The position numbers were made by a program, and so were the translations under genes. This document shows positions 25,837 through 34,147 of a stretch of DNA of 64,000 bases, piece after piece (position 1 is the stretch's first letter; every line of letters starts with the position of its first letter). The notes beneath the pieces were generated by a model. It had not been told where the DNA came from. It saw nothing but the letters and a program-made list of their open reading frames with translations, and searched no databases. The DNA is from Cellulophaga sp. RHA19 (GTDB taxonomy: Bacteria > Bacteroidota > Bacteroidia > Flavobacteriales > Flavobacteriaceae): the NCBI RefSeq assembly GCF_002813425.1, contig NZ_PHUL01000001.1:1116001-1180000 (forward strand), written 5' to 3'.

Positions 25837-28281
25837 ATGATTAAGAATTATTTTAAAATAGCGTTTAGAAACTTATTTAATAATAAACTCTTTTCTTTAA
25901 TTAAGATTAGTAGTTTGGCTATTGGCCTAAGCGTGTCTTTTGTTATTGGTTTAATGGTGTATTATGATTTTACTTTTGATAAATTTCATCCAGACAAAGA
26001 TCATATATACAGAGTAACAACAGAGTTTGTAACTCCAGAGGGTAGTTTTTATAATCCGGGAGTTTCAGTTCCTTTAGCTGATGCCTTAAAACAAAATTCG
26101 GCTAGTTTGGCTGCTGTTGCCCCTTTTTTAACTACGTATCCGTTACATATAAAAAACACAGCAACAGATAAAACATTTAAAAGACCAGATTATGTAATTT
26201 ATGCAGATAAAGGTTTTTTTAATGTATTTAAATATAAATGGTTGGCTGGCTCTAAAGAAAGTGCGCTAGAGAGTCCAAATCAGTTAGTATTATCAGAAAA
26301 AAGAGCTAAAAAATATTTCCCCAATACCGCTTATACAGATATAATAGGCGCAAATATGGTGTATAATGATACCATAAATATGCAAGTAACTGGTGTGGTA
26401 GCTAATTTTACAGAGCGTACAGATATTGTTTTTGAAGAGTTTATATCATTAAAAACAGCTCATCAGTCAGATATGACAAGTGCTGTATTAAGTAGCAATT
26501 GGAACGGAACCAACTCGGCTTCACAATTGTTTATAAAAATAGCTAAAAATTCTAGTGCTAAAAATGTACAGCTTACACTAAATAAGTTAGCAAAAGAACA
26601 TAAAGACCCTAATGAAGAAGAGTTTGGTAATGAGCGTAAGTTTTATATGCAGCCACTACAAGAAATGCATTTTGATACTAACTATTACACTTTTGATTTT
26701 GACTCGGAGCCAGCAAGTAAATCGGTACTAATAAGTTTAGGCTGTATTGCTCTTTTTTTACTGCTGTTAGGTAGTATTAATTTTATAAATTTAAATACAG
26801 CACAAGCAACGCAAAGAGCAAAAGAAATTGGTGTTAGAAAAACACTAGGAGGCTCTAAAAAACAACTAATTTATCAGTTTTTAGGAGAAACTTTTTTACT
26901 AACCATTTGTGCAGCAATTGTGTCCATAGCACTTTCTTTTTGGCTGTTAAATATATTTGCAAACTATATACCAGCAGGTCTAAGTTCAGAGCTGTTTGCA
27001 GAGCCAACAGTTATTGTATTTATTATTGTATTACTATTAGTTGTTACATTATTATCTGGTTTTTATCCGGCAGTAGTACTCTCTCATTTTAAACCAATAG
27101 CAGTACTAAAAAATCAAATTGTAGCTTCTAATGATAAAACATCATTACGTAAATACTTAACTGTTTTTCAGTTTATAATAGCGCAGGTTTTTATAATAGC
27201 AACGCTTTTAGTGGGTAAGCAAATAGCATTTTTATTGCAAAAAGATATGGGTTTTAGAACCGAAGCCATAGCATCTGTTAGAGCTCCTTGGTATACTATG
27301 ACGCCAGAAAAACAACAACGATTATTAACTAAAATTGAAGCCATACCAGAGGTAAACAAAGTTAGTTTAGCAGAATATCCGCCAGCATCTTTTAGTACTA
27401 GCGCAACAAATACTAGTTATTTTGATGAAACTAATGCACCAGTACATACAGAACTACAATTATTATATGGCGATAAAAACTATTTAGATATCTACGGAAT
27501 TGAATTACTTGCCGGAAGAAAGCAAAGCAATGATAGTATTAAAGAATTTGTAATTAACCAAACGTACTTGCGTTTATTAGGTTTTAAAAAGCCCAACGAT
27601 GCTATAGGAAAAATGATTAAAAGTGAAGGTGAAGAACACCAAATAGTAGGTGTTATGAAAGATTTTAATCAGCGTTCTTTAAAAACAGGAATTAAACCAT
27701 TGGCTTTTGTAGGTACAGGCGGAGCAAACAGAAAATTTAAAACATTTCATATTTCTTTTGCTAATGTTAACGGAGAAAACTTATCTAATGCAACTAAAAA
27801 GTTAGAAAATGCTTGGAACAGTGTTTACACAGATGAGCCTTTTGAACTTATTTTTATGGATGAGACTATAAAACACTTTTATAGCCAGGAACGTAAAACT
27901 GCTGTATTGTTAAATTGGGCAACAGGTTTAGCTATTGCAATTAGCTGTTTAGGTTTACTAGGTCTTGTGGTTTATACTACAGAACGCAGAACCAAAGAAA
28001 TAGGTATACGTAAAGTATTAGGAGCATCTTTATTAGAACTAAATCTGTTGCTAAGTAAAGAGTTTTTAAGCTTGGTTGCTATTGCATTTATAATTGCTGC
28101 GCCAATAGCCTATTTTGGTATAGATTATTGGTTGCAAGACTTTGCAAATAAAACTAATTTAAGTTGGTGGGTTTTTGCAATTAGCGGTGTTATTATGCTA
28201 ATAGTTGCAATGTTAATTATGGGTGTGCGCACTTACATGTCATCTACTAAAAATCCAATAAAAAGTTTACGAACAGAATAA
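25837..28281 (+). CDS. ABC transporter permease, MacB/FtsX type (permease 5 of 5)
   Basis: Paralogue of 814 residues and the most divergent of the five in its N-terminal half (starts MIKNYFKIAFRNLFNNKLFS). FtsX cores lie at about 300-425 (EIGVRKTLGGS) and 690-805 (EIGIRKVLGAS). It ends NPIKSLRTE like the others. It lies 24 bases after permease 4 and 10 bases before the second ATPase gene, so its natural ATPase is probably the one at 28292. Confidence 0.92.
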   Translation: MIKNYFKIAFRNLFNNKLFSLIKISSLAIGLSVSFVIGLMVYYDFTFDKFHPDKDHIYRVTTEFVTPEGSFYNPGVSVPLADALKQNSASLAAVAPFLTTYPLHIKNTATDKTFKRPDYVIYADKGFFNVFKYKWLAGSKESALESPNQLVLSEKRAKKYFPNTAYTDIIGANMVYNDTINMQVTGVVANFTERTDIVFEEFISLKTAHQSDMTSAVLSSNWNGTNSASQLFIKIAKNSSAKNVQLTLNKLAKEHKDPNEEEFGNERKFYMQPLQEMHFDTNYYTFDFDSEPASKSVLISLGCIALFLLLLGSINFINLNTAQATQRAKEIGVRKTLGGSKKQLIYQFLGETFLLTICAAIVSIALSFWLLNIFANYIPAGLSSELFAEPTVIVFIIVLLLVVTLLSGFYPAVVLSHFKPIAVLKNQIVASNDKTSLRKYLTVFQFIIAQVFIIATLLVGKQIAFLLQKDMGFRTEAIASVRAPWYTMTPEKQQRLLTKIEAIPEVNKVSLAEYPPASFSTSATNTSYFDETNAPVHTELQLLYGDKNYLDIYGIELLAGRKQSNDSIKEFVINQTYLRLLGFKKPNDAIGKMIKSEGEEHQIVGVMKDFNQRSLKTGIKPLAFVGTGGANRKFKTFHISFANVNGENLSNATKKLENAWNSVYTDEPFELIFMDETIKHFYSQERKTAVLLNWATGLAIAISCLGLLGLVVYTTERRTKEIGIRKVLGASLLELNLLLSKEFLSLVAIAFIIAAPIAYFGIDYWLQDFANKTNLSWWVFAISGVIMLIVAMLIMGVRTYMSSTKNPIKSLRTE

Positions 28282-28291
28282 AATACAAATT

Positions 28292-28954
28292 ATGTTATTA
28301 GAATTAAACAATATATACAAGTGGGTACAGTCTGGCGGACAAAAAATATTTTTGCTAAAAGACATTAATTTAAAAGTAGAAGAAGGCGAGTTTATTTCTA
28401 TTATGGGGCCGTCTGGTTCAGGAAAATCTACCTTACTTAATATTATAGGTATGCTAGATGTATTTAATGAGGGTGAATATAATTTTTTAGAAGACTCTGT
28501 GCACAATTTAAAAGAAAAACACCGCTCTAACTTGTATAAACAGTACATTGGTTTTGTTTTTCAGGCCTATCATTTATTAGATGAGCTTACCGTTTATGAA
28601 AACTTAGAAATGCCATTGTTGTACAAAAAGTATGGCTCGTCTGAGCGTAAAGCATTGGTGGCAGATATGCTAGATAAATTTAATATTGTAGGCAAACAGA
28701 ACCTGTTTCCTAGTCAGCTTAGTGGTGGTCAACAGCAGTTGGTAGGTATTGCAAGAGCCTTAATTTCTAGTCCAAAACTTATTTTAGCAGATGAGCCAAC
28801 AGGTAATTTAAACTCTAAGCAGGGAGAAGAAATTATGGAGATTTTTAAAGAGTTAAATAAAGAAGGCGTAACAATTATACAGGTTACACACTCAGAAAAA
28901 AATGCGGCTTATGGGTCTAGAACCTTAAATTTATTAGACGGAAGACAAGTATAA
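28292..28954 (+). CDS. ABC transporter ATPase with altered signature and D-loop
   Basis: ATPase of 220 residues, last gene of the second export operon. Walker A is intact (GPSGSGKST, 39-47), and so are Walker B (LILADEP) and the H-loop (QVTHSE). Two positions differ from the LolD/MacB norm and from the paralogue at 14444: the signature continues LSGGQQQL-VGIARA with Leu150 in place of Arg, and the D-loop reads GNLNSK with Asn174 in place of Asp. The protein may hydrolyse ATP more slowly or function best in a heterodimer with the other ATPase. This is inferred from the substitutions only. Confidence 0.92.
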   Translation: MLLELNNIYKWVQSGGQKIFLLKDINLKVEEGEFISIMGPSGSGKSTLLNIIGMLDVFNEGEYNFLEDSVHNLKEKHRSNLYKQYIGFVFQAYHLLDELTVYENLEMPLLYKKYGSSERKALVADMLDKFNIVGKQNLFPSQLSGGQQQLVGIARALISSPKLILADEPTGNLNSKQGEEIMEIFKELNKEGVTIIQVTHSEKNAAYGSRTLNLLDGRQV

Positions 28955-28961
28955 AAGTATA

Positions 28962-28997
28962 TAAAAAAGAACACAACAGCCCCCACCGTTGTGTTCT
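28962..28997 (-). terminator. Terminator between convergent operons
   Basis: A perfect 10-bp stem (AGAACACAAC / GTTGTGTTCT) has a 10-base loop. Read on the minus strand the stem is followed by a run of six T, so it best serves the gdhA operon that ends at 29067. On the plus strand it can still close the export operon, although no T run follows. Confidence 0.75.
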
Positions 28998-29066
28998 ATC
29001 TAGGCCTAAATGCAAAAACCTAGTTTTAATAAGAAGGATTAACTTACAAAAACCCTCTTATCTCGT

Positions 29067-29453
29067 TTATGCGGTTTTAAGTAAAATCAGAGAAAAAGTT
29101 TTGGTTTTAGTTTTTCTGTATTTGTGTACATAAGCCAAATATTCATTTCTTTTTCTTTCGTGATTTTCAAGATAAAAAGCATCACATTCTACAGTGTCAC
29201 ATTCTAAATTACCAAGTGCAGTATTGTTATACCTACGCATTTCTACTACCATCTCTGCATTTTCTTTTTGTAAATTTTGCAGCTCTTGATTTATAGTTTT
29301 TTGATTGGCAATGCGCTTTTCTATCTCTATTAAATACCCTAATTCTTCAGCAATAAACTCTAAGTTACTTATCCAATTGCGCAGCTCTTCCTTGTCTTTT
29401 TTCATCATTATGCTGCCGTCTTCCTCGTGGTTATAAAACAATTTTGAACTCAT
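29067..29453 (-). CDS. Conserved hypothetical coiled-coil protein
   Basis: I do not recognise a family. It is 128 residues long, with no signal peptide or membrane segment, so cytoplasmic. Residues about 20-80 are Glu/Lys/Leu-rich with heptad-like spacing (ELRNWISNLEFIAEELGYL), consistent with a coiled coil. A Cys pair occurs in LECDTVECDAF. The start overlaps the end of the Rnk/GreA-like gene by 4 bases (ATGA), so it is translated as part of the gdhA operon. The sigma-54 control inferred for that operon would include this gene. It might bind RNA polymerase or ribosomes with its Rnk-like neighbour, but nothing in the sequence proves it. Confidence 0.78.
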   Translation of the reverse strand: MSSKLFYNHEEDGSIMMKKDKEELRNWISNLEFIAEELGYLIEIEKRIANQKTINQELQNLQKENAEMVVEMRRYNNTALGNLECDTVECDAFYLENHERKRNEYLAYVHKYRKTKTKTFSLILLKTA

Positions 29454-29869
29454 ACTACAGTATTTATATCTATATAATTATTTTTTTGTTCTACGTTGGT
29501 TACCGTAAGGGTTTTTTCTCCTGCTGGGAACTCCCATAAAAGTGTATCGCCTTTTGCGTAACCAATTACGGCAGTGCCCATAGGAGTTAAAATAGATAAT
29601 TTTTTGTTTTTTAAATCACTATCAGATGGCTTAACTAATTGAAAACTATTTTGCCATCCTTCTTCTGCGGTAATAGTTACAATAGAGTTAAACCTAATAA
29701 CATCTGTAGGCATATCTTTTTCGTCTTTTACAGTAGCAGTTTTTAGCTCGTTATTAAGCTTAGCAATAGATTTTTTATATGTTACGTCTTTATGATAACC
29801 AGATAGGTTCATCAATTTTTTTAACAACACATATTCTTTTTTTTCAATAATTAAGCCTCCGTATTTCAT
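29450..29869 (-). CDS. GreA/GreB C-terminal-domain protein (Rnk-like)
   Basis: 139 residues. An N-terminal helical part (1-50) is followed by an FKBP-like GreA/GreB C-terminal domain (about 55-135) with the typical string LSILTPMGTAVIGYAKGDTL. The N-terminal part is too short to be the full Gre coiled coil, and no acidic tip pair at the Gre position is obvious, so Rnk-like proteins are closer relatives than transcript-cleavage factors. Members bind RNA polymerase through the C-terminal domain. It is the third gene of the gdhA operon, 15 bases after gdhA. A role in adjusting transcription under nutrient stress is inference. Confidence 0.85.
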   Translation of the reverse strand: MKYGGLIIEKKEYVLLKKLMNLSGYHKDVTYKKSIAKLNNELKTATVKDEKDMPTDVIRFNSIVTITAEEGWQNSFQLVKPSDSDLKNKKLSILTPMGTAVIGYAKGDTLLWEFPAGEKTLTVTNVEQKNNYIDINTVV

Positions 29870-29884
29870 CTTCTTATCTGTTAT

Positions 29885-31168
29885 TTATGGAAAAATTCCT
29901 CTTTGTACATAAGCCTGTTCTAAACGTTCTATGGCAATATTAAAAGCAGCAGTACGCATATCTATATCTTTTTCTAAAGCAGTTTTCATTACTTTATTAA
30001 AAGACTCTTTTAGCTTTTTGTGCATTTTTTCTAATACTTCATCTAGCTGCCAAATTTCTCCGTTTCTATTCTGCAACCATTCATAATAACTACCAATTAC
30101 ACCACCAGAGTTGCATAAAATATCTGGAATAATAGCAACACCTTTTTCTAGTAATATTTTTTCAGCTTCTACGTCTGTTGGTCCGTTGGCACCTTCAGCA
30201 ATTAAAAAAGCTTTAATACTATCTGCGTTATTTGCCGTAATTTGGTTACCCAAAGCGGCTGGTACACAGATATCGCAATTAATGCCAAAGAAGTTTTCGT
30301 TTAATATTGGTGTAGCATCATTAAAGCCTGCAACAGCACCATTGTGTTCCATAGTATGCTTGTATAAATCTTCAACAGATATTCCGTTTTCATTTATAAT
30401 AGATCCAGATGCATCTTGTACGCCAACTAAAATGGCACCTTCATTTTCTAAAAAATGAGAAGTCCAGTAACCAACATTACCAAAACCTTGTACAATGTAT
30501 TTTTTATCTTTTAGGCTTACTTTTTTATTTTCTGCCCAAAATTTTATACTTAAAAATACGCCATAACCTGTAGCCCTGTCTCTACCTTCAGAGCCTCCGG
30601 CACCTACAGGTTTTCCTGTTACAACGTGCATATTTTTAGAGCGTTCTGATGGTGCTTTTGTAGACATGTATGTATCTAAAATCCACGCCATTGTTTGCGG
30701 ATTTGTGTTAACATCTGGTGCAGGAATATCTAATTCTGGACCAATATTATCTCCTAAAGCATAAGTAAATCTTCTAGTAATGCGCTCTAGTTCTGCTTGT
30801 GAATATTTACTAGGATCTAGTTGTATACCACCTTTGGCACCACCGTAAGGCAAACCTGCTAAAGAGGTTTTCCAGGTCATCCACATAGCTAAAGCTCTGG
30901 CAGCATCTATATCTACAGTTGGGTGATAACGTAAACCACCTTTATATGGGCCAAGCGCATTGTTATGTTGTACTCTATAACCTGTAAATACCTCTACATC
31001 TCCATTATCCATTTTTACAGGAAAATGCACAACAAGCTCGTTGTTAGTGATGCTTAATATTTTTCTAATATTAGGATTTAAGTTTATGTTATCTGCACTA
31101 TAATTAAATTGTCGCATAACATTATCTAGCATCCCTTGCTTCAACTTTTTTTGTTGTTTTGCTATCAT
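29885..31168 (-). CDS. gdhA: Glu/Leu-type amino acid dehydrogenase, probable glutamate dehydrogenase
   Basis: 427 residues, the usual length of the hexameric GDH family. The catalytic region reads GPYKGGLRYHP with the substrate lysine, then LPYGGAKGGIQ (the glycine-rich segment with a second lysine) at about 110-120. The Rossmann NAD(P) motif GFGNVG is near residue 230. It converts 2-oxoglutarate and ammonia to glutamate or the reverse. It is the second gene of a four-gene operon behind a sigma-54 promoter, 5 bases from the small Cys-rich gene. Sigma-54 control of a glutamate dehydrogenase fits a role in nitrogen or starvation responses. Confidence 0.93.
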   Translation of the reverse strand: MIAKQQKKLKQGMLDNVMRQFNYSADNINLNPNIRKILSITNNELVVHFPVKMDNGDVEVFTGYRVQHNNALGPYKGGLRYHPTVDIDAARALAMWMTWKTSLAGLPYGGAKGGIQLDPSKYSQAELERITRRFTYALGDNIGPELDIPAPDVNTNPQTMAWILDTYMSTKAPSERSKNMHVVTGKPVGAGGSEGRDRATGYGVFLSIKFWAENKKVSLKDKKYIVQGFGNVGYWTSHFLENEGAILVGVQDASGSIINENGISVEDLYKHTMEHNGAVAGFNDATPILNENFFGINCDICVPAALGNQITANNADSIKAFLIAEGANGPTDVEAEKILLEKGVAIIPDILCNSGGVIGSYYEWLQNRNGEIWQLDEVLEKMHKKLKESFNKVMKTALEKDIDMRTAAFNIAIERLEQAYVQRGIFP

Positions 31169-31173
31169 TATAT

Positions 31174-31359
31174 TTAATTTAAAACTAATTCTTTTCTGGT
31201 TTCTTTTTTAGGATTAAAGTCTTGGCCTATTGTCTGTTGATACTCACTGCAGTTGTATACAGAACTTTTATTTTTTGTTAGTACACAAGGTATCTGGTGC
31301 TTACAAGTGCAACAGAGGCTCTTCTCTATTATTTTTACCATTGTTTTATTATTAACCAT
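31174..31359 (-). CDS. Small Cys-rich protein, probable zinc-binding
   Basis: 61 residues with CCTCKHQIPC and a later YNCSEYQ, giving five Cys that could form a zinc ribbon or an iron site. There is no signal peptide. I recall similar small proteins next to stress genes in flavobacteria, but no function. It is the first gene after the sigma-54 promoter at 31491-31508, with a leader of about 120 bases, and gdhA begins 5 bases later. Position and conserved-looking Cys spacing argue that it is real. Two Met codons near the start (1 and 7) leave the exact start uncertain. Confidence 0.75.
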   Translation of the reverse strand: MVNNKTMVKIIEKSLCCTCKHQIPCVLTKNKSSVYNCSEYQQTIGQDFNPKKETRKELVLN

Positions 31360-31493
31360 TAAAATGCTACTTGACTTTCACAAAAAAACCACACCACTTG
31401 AGTTAAACATTTAGAAAGCCAAGTAGACAAATCAATCAATCAACTATAAAAATCTAAAATCATTTTTATAATAACTTACTCGTGTGTGTATTG

Positions 31494-31508
31494 GCAAGCT
31501 GTGTGCCT
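31494..31508 (-). promoter_or_regulatory. Sigma-54 promoter of the gdhA operon
   Basis: Read on the minus strand: AGGCAC-N5-TTGCC. GG corresponds to 31507-31506 and GC to 31495-31494, the exact -24/-12 spacing, with only the first base off the TGGCAC-N5-TTGC consensus. Transcription would start near 31482 towards the small Cys-rich gene. The next gene upstream encodes a sigma-54 activator. Confidence 0.75.
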
Positions 31509-31590
31509 AAAAAGATTAAATAATAAATATTCATAGCAACTACCTGTAATTCAGTAGTTTGTTTGATTGTAATTAATTTTGAAGAAAAGA

Positions 31591-31631
31591 TGGGGTGAGG
31601 AGAATTGCCCCAGCTGGGGAAAAATACCCCA
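31591..31631 (-). promoter_or_regulatory. Cluster of TGGGG/CCCCA boxes, probable activator sites
   Basis: Four half-sites lie in 41 bases: TGGGG at 31591-31595, CCCCA at 31608-31612, TGGGG at 31615-31619 and CCCCA at 31627-31631. The middle pair forms the perfect palindrome CCCCAGCTGGGG. The cluster is far more GC-rich than its surroundings and lies 84-124 bases upstream of the sigma-54 promoter, just after the activator's stop codon. Confidence 0.65.
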
Positions 31632-31635
31632 GTGT

Positions 31636-32958
31636 TTATTTTAATTTTTGACGTAAAGTTTTACGGTCTATTTGAAGAATTTCTGCTGCCTTTGTTTTAT
31701 TATTGTTTGTGGCAGCCAATACTTTTAAAATGTACTCTTTTTCCATTTGCTGTAAGCTTGAAAAAGAAGCATCTGGAAATTCTATTTTGTATTTTAAATA
31801 ATCTGGAAAATCTTTTATGTCAATTTTTCCATCGCTCATAATAACAGCGCGTTGTATTACATTTTCTAGCTCTCTAATATTGCCTTGCCAATGATACCTT
31901 TGTAACATTTTTAAAGCATCGTCTGTAATTTGTAATAAACGATCTTTGTATTCTACACCATATTTTCTTAAAAACTGTTCTACCAGTAGCGGAATATCAG
32001 ATTTTCTTTCTCGTAATGGTGGCACGTCTATTTGCACTACAGTTAGCCTGTAATACAAATCTTCTCTAAAGCTTTTATTAGCAATATCTTCTTGTAAATT
32101 GTTGTTAGTTGCAGCAATAATACGCAAGTCTACTTTTTCTACTTTTTGCGAGCCTACTTTTGTAATTTCTTTTTCTTGTAATGCTCTTAGTAATTTGGCT
32201 TGTACAGCAGTAGAAGCGTTGCCAATTTCATCTAAAAACAACGTACCATTATTTGCTGCCTGAAAAAAACCATTTTTATTTTCGTTAGCTCCTGTAAAAG
32301 CACCTTTTGTATACCCAAAAAGTTCTGACTCTAATAGGTTTTCTGGTATGGCACCACAGTTAACAGCAATAAAAGGCTGTTTGGCAAACTTACCAGAAAA
32401 ATGAATAGCTCTTGCCACAAGTTCTTTACCTGTGCCACTTTCACCCTCTATTAAAACAGTTGCCTTGTTATTTTTTACGCGCTCTATAATTTGAGTTACT
32501 TTTTCAAAAGCAGTAGACTGCCCAATCATTTGTCCGTAACCAGAAACAGCTGTTTGTTTTTTTTCCTTTGGTTTTTTAGTTTTTTTAGAACTTTCTAAAG
32601 ACCTATTTACTGCCTGTTTTAATTCTTCTTTTGTAAAAGGTTTGGTAAGGTAATCTGTAGCGCCAGATTTTATAACACTCATAGCATCATCTACAGATGG
32701 GTAGCCAGTAATAACTAATTTAGGAATTTCTGGATAATGTTCTGCTGTGTATTTTAGTAACTGCAGACCATCAATCTCTGGCATTTGTATGTCTGTAATT
32801 AACAAATCTATAGTAGAGTCATGCAATACGTATAAAGCCTGTTTAACAGACACAGCCTTGTATACGTGGTAATTTAAAGCTTGTAAATGACGCTGTAAAA
32901 GCTCTAGTATATGAATATCGTCATCTACAATTAAAATATTTTCTTTTTCTAACCCCAT
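31636..32958 (-). CDS. Sigma-54-dependent response regulator (NtrC family)
   Basis: 440 residues. The receiver domain has D56 in LLITDIQMP. The AAA+ domain has Walker A GESGTGKE and the canonical sigma-54 contact loop GAFTGA. The C-terminal Fis-type helix-turn-helix ends LQIDRKTLRQKLK at the stop. It is encoded directly after its kinase (3-base gap). The next segment downstream carries GC-rich palindromes and a sigma-54 promoter reading into the gdhA operon, which makes that operon the likely target. Its DNA-binding helix differs from that of the regulator at 10133, in line with the different boxes. Confidence 0.94.
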   Translation of the reverse strand: MGLEKENILIVDDDIHILELLQRHLQALNYHVYKAVSVKQALYVLHDSTIDLLITDIQMPEIDGLQLLKYTAEHYPEIPKLVITGYPSVDDAMSVIKSGATDYLTKPFTKEELKQAVNRSLESSKKTKKPKEKKQTAVSGYGQMIGQSTAFEKVTQIIERVKNNKATVLIEGESGTGKELVARAIHFSGKFAKQPFIAVNCGAIPENLLESELFGYTKGAFTGANENKNGFFQAANNGTLFLDEIGNASTAVQAKLLRALQEKEITKVGSQKVEKVDLRIIAATNNNLQEDIANKSFREDLYYRLTVVQIDVPPLRERKSDIPLLVEQFLRKYGVEYKDRLLQITDDALKMLQRYHWQGNIRELENVIQRAVIMSDGKIDIKDFPDYLKYKIEFPDASFSSLQQMEKEYILKVLAATNNNKTKAAEILQIDRKTLRQKLK

Positions 32959-32961
32959 TTT

Positions 32962-34053
32962 TTACAGTTTAGGAATTGTAACAGTAAATATAGTTCCCTT
33001 AGATGTATTAGCACTATAGCTTAAGTTTCCTTTATGACTTTTAACAATGCCGTGCACTACGCTTAATCCTAAGCCAGACCCATCACCAACTGGTTTGGTA
33101 GTAAAAAAGGGTTCAAAAATTTTGTTACCTAATTTAGGATCTATGCCACTACCTTGGTCTTTAATATGTATTTCTACAGTAGTAGATTTGTCTTTTATTT
33201 CTAGGTTGATGATTCCCTTTTCCTCAGAAAAATAAATAGCATTTATAACCAAGTTAAATAGTACTTGGGTAAGTTGTATACGGTCTATTTTTAAGGCAAC
33301 TTCAGGATTGCTAGAGGTAATATTTAGAGCAATACTTTTTGTCTTTAGTATTGGTTTTAAAAGCTCAATAGCTTCTTTGCAAATAGGAATAATATTAACC
33401 AAGCTTTTTTGTTGTGGCATTTCACAAGCAAAAAACATTAGTTTTTTTACAACTTCTCTAGAGTAAATTGCACTATTTATTATTTTATCTACATCTTTAG
33501 TTGCTTGCGTATCTTCTTTGTTGCGGTCTTTTAAAAGCTCTGCAAAACCTAAAATATTGGCAAGTGGTGTATTTAGCTCATGAGCAATACCTGCTGTAAT
33601 TTCACCAAGTATACGCAACCTGTCTGATTGTTCTACTTGTCTTTTAATTAAAATTTCGTTTTCCTTAATTTCTTTGCGTTCTAGTAAGTTACCAACCTCT
33701 AAACAAACATTATTTAGCAGTTGTTGTTCTTCTTCAAGAAAATCTAAAACACTGTATTTTTTAGATGGATAACCAACTTTTATAGTCCCAATTTCTTTAT
33801 TAAATAACGTAATAGCGGAGCTTAGAAAAATATAGTTGTTATGTTCTTTTTTAGTTTGAATATGGTAGGTATTAGTAGTAAGTACAACATAGGTGTCATC
33901 TATATATTGCCATGCGTTTTTTAAGCAAGATACAATGGCTTGTAAACCAACTTCAATCTCATTATAATCGCAATTAACAATTATAGAAGTAACGTCATAC
34001 AAACAAGTGAGTTCTTTAATACGCTCTCTAAGTTTTTCTTCTGCTGTTACCAT
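32962..34053 (-). CDS. Soluble sensor histidine kinase with N-terminal GAF-like domain
   Basis: 363 residues with no membrane segment, so a cytoplasmic sensor. The N-terminal 15-125 region looks like a GAF domain and is followed by a coiled-coil linker (125-148). The phosphoacceptor is H158 in AGIAHELNTPLANI. The ATPase domain has the N box (NLVINAIYF), DQGSGIDP and GSGLGLSVV. It precedes the sigma-54 regulator gene in the same direction by 3 bases. Cys16 and Cys28 in the GAF-like part could matter for redox or metal sensing, but that is speculation. The signal is probably metabolic, given the gdhA operon. Confidence 0.92.
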   Translation of the reverse strand: MVTAEEKLRERIKELTCLYDVTSIIVNCDYNEIEVGLQAIVSCLKNAWQYIDDTYVVLTTNTYHIQTKKEHNNYIFLSSAITLFNKEIGTIKVGYPSKKYSVLDFLEEEQQLLNNVCLEVGNLLERKEIKENEILIKRQVEQSDRLRILGEITAGIAHELNTPLANILGFAELLKDRNKEDTQATKDVDKIINSAIYSREVVKKLMFFACEMPQQKSLVNIIPICKEAIELLKPILKTKSIALNITSSNPEVALKIDRIQLTQVLFNLVINAIYFSEEKGIINLEIKDKSTTVEIHIKDQGSGIDPKLGNKIFEPFFTTKPVGDGSGLGLSVVHGIVKSHKGNLSYSANTSKGTIFTVTIPKL

Positions 34054-34085
34054 AAGTATAAAATTAAGGGAAGATAAATGTACTA

Positions 34086-34124
34086 CAAAAAAATAGCTCT
34101 AGTAAACAAAACGTCTACTAGAGC
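34086..34124 (-). terminator. Rho-independent terminator of the peroxiredoxin gene
   Basis: On the minus strand GCTCTAGTA and TACTAGAGC form a 9-bp stem with an 11-base loop, followed by TATTTTTTT. It lies 24 bases after the peroxiredoxin stop and before the kinase start. Confidence 0.85.
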
Positions 34125-34147
34125 CAGGTTTTATACAAACAACTTTG

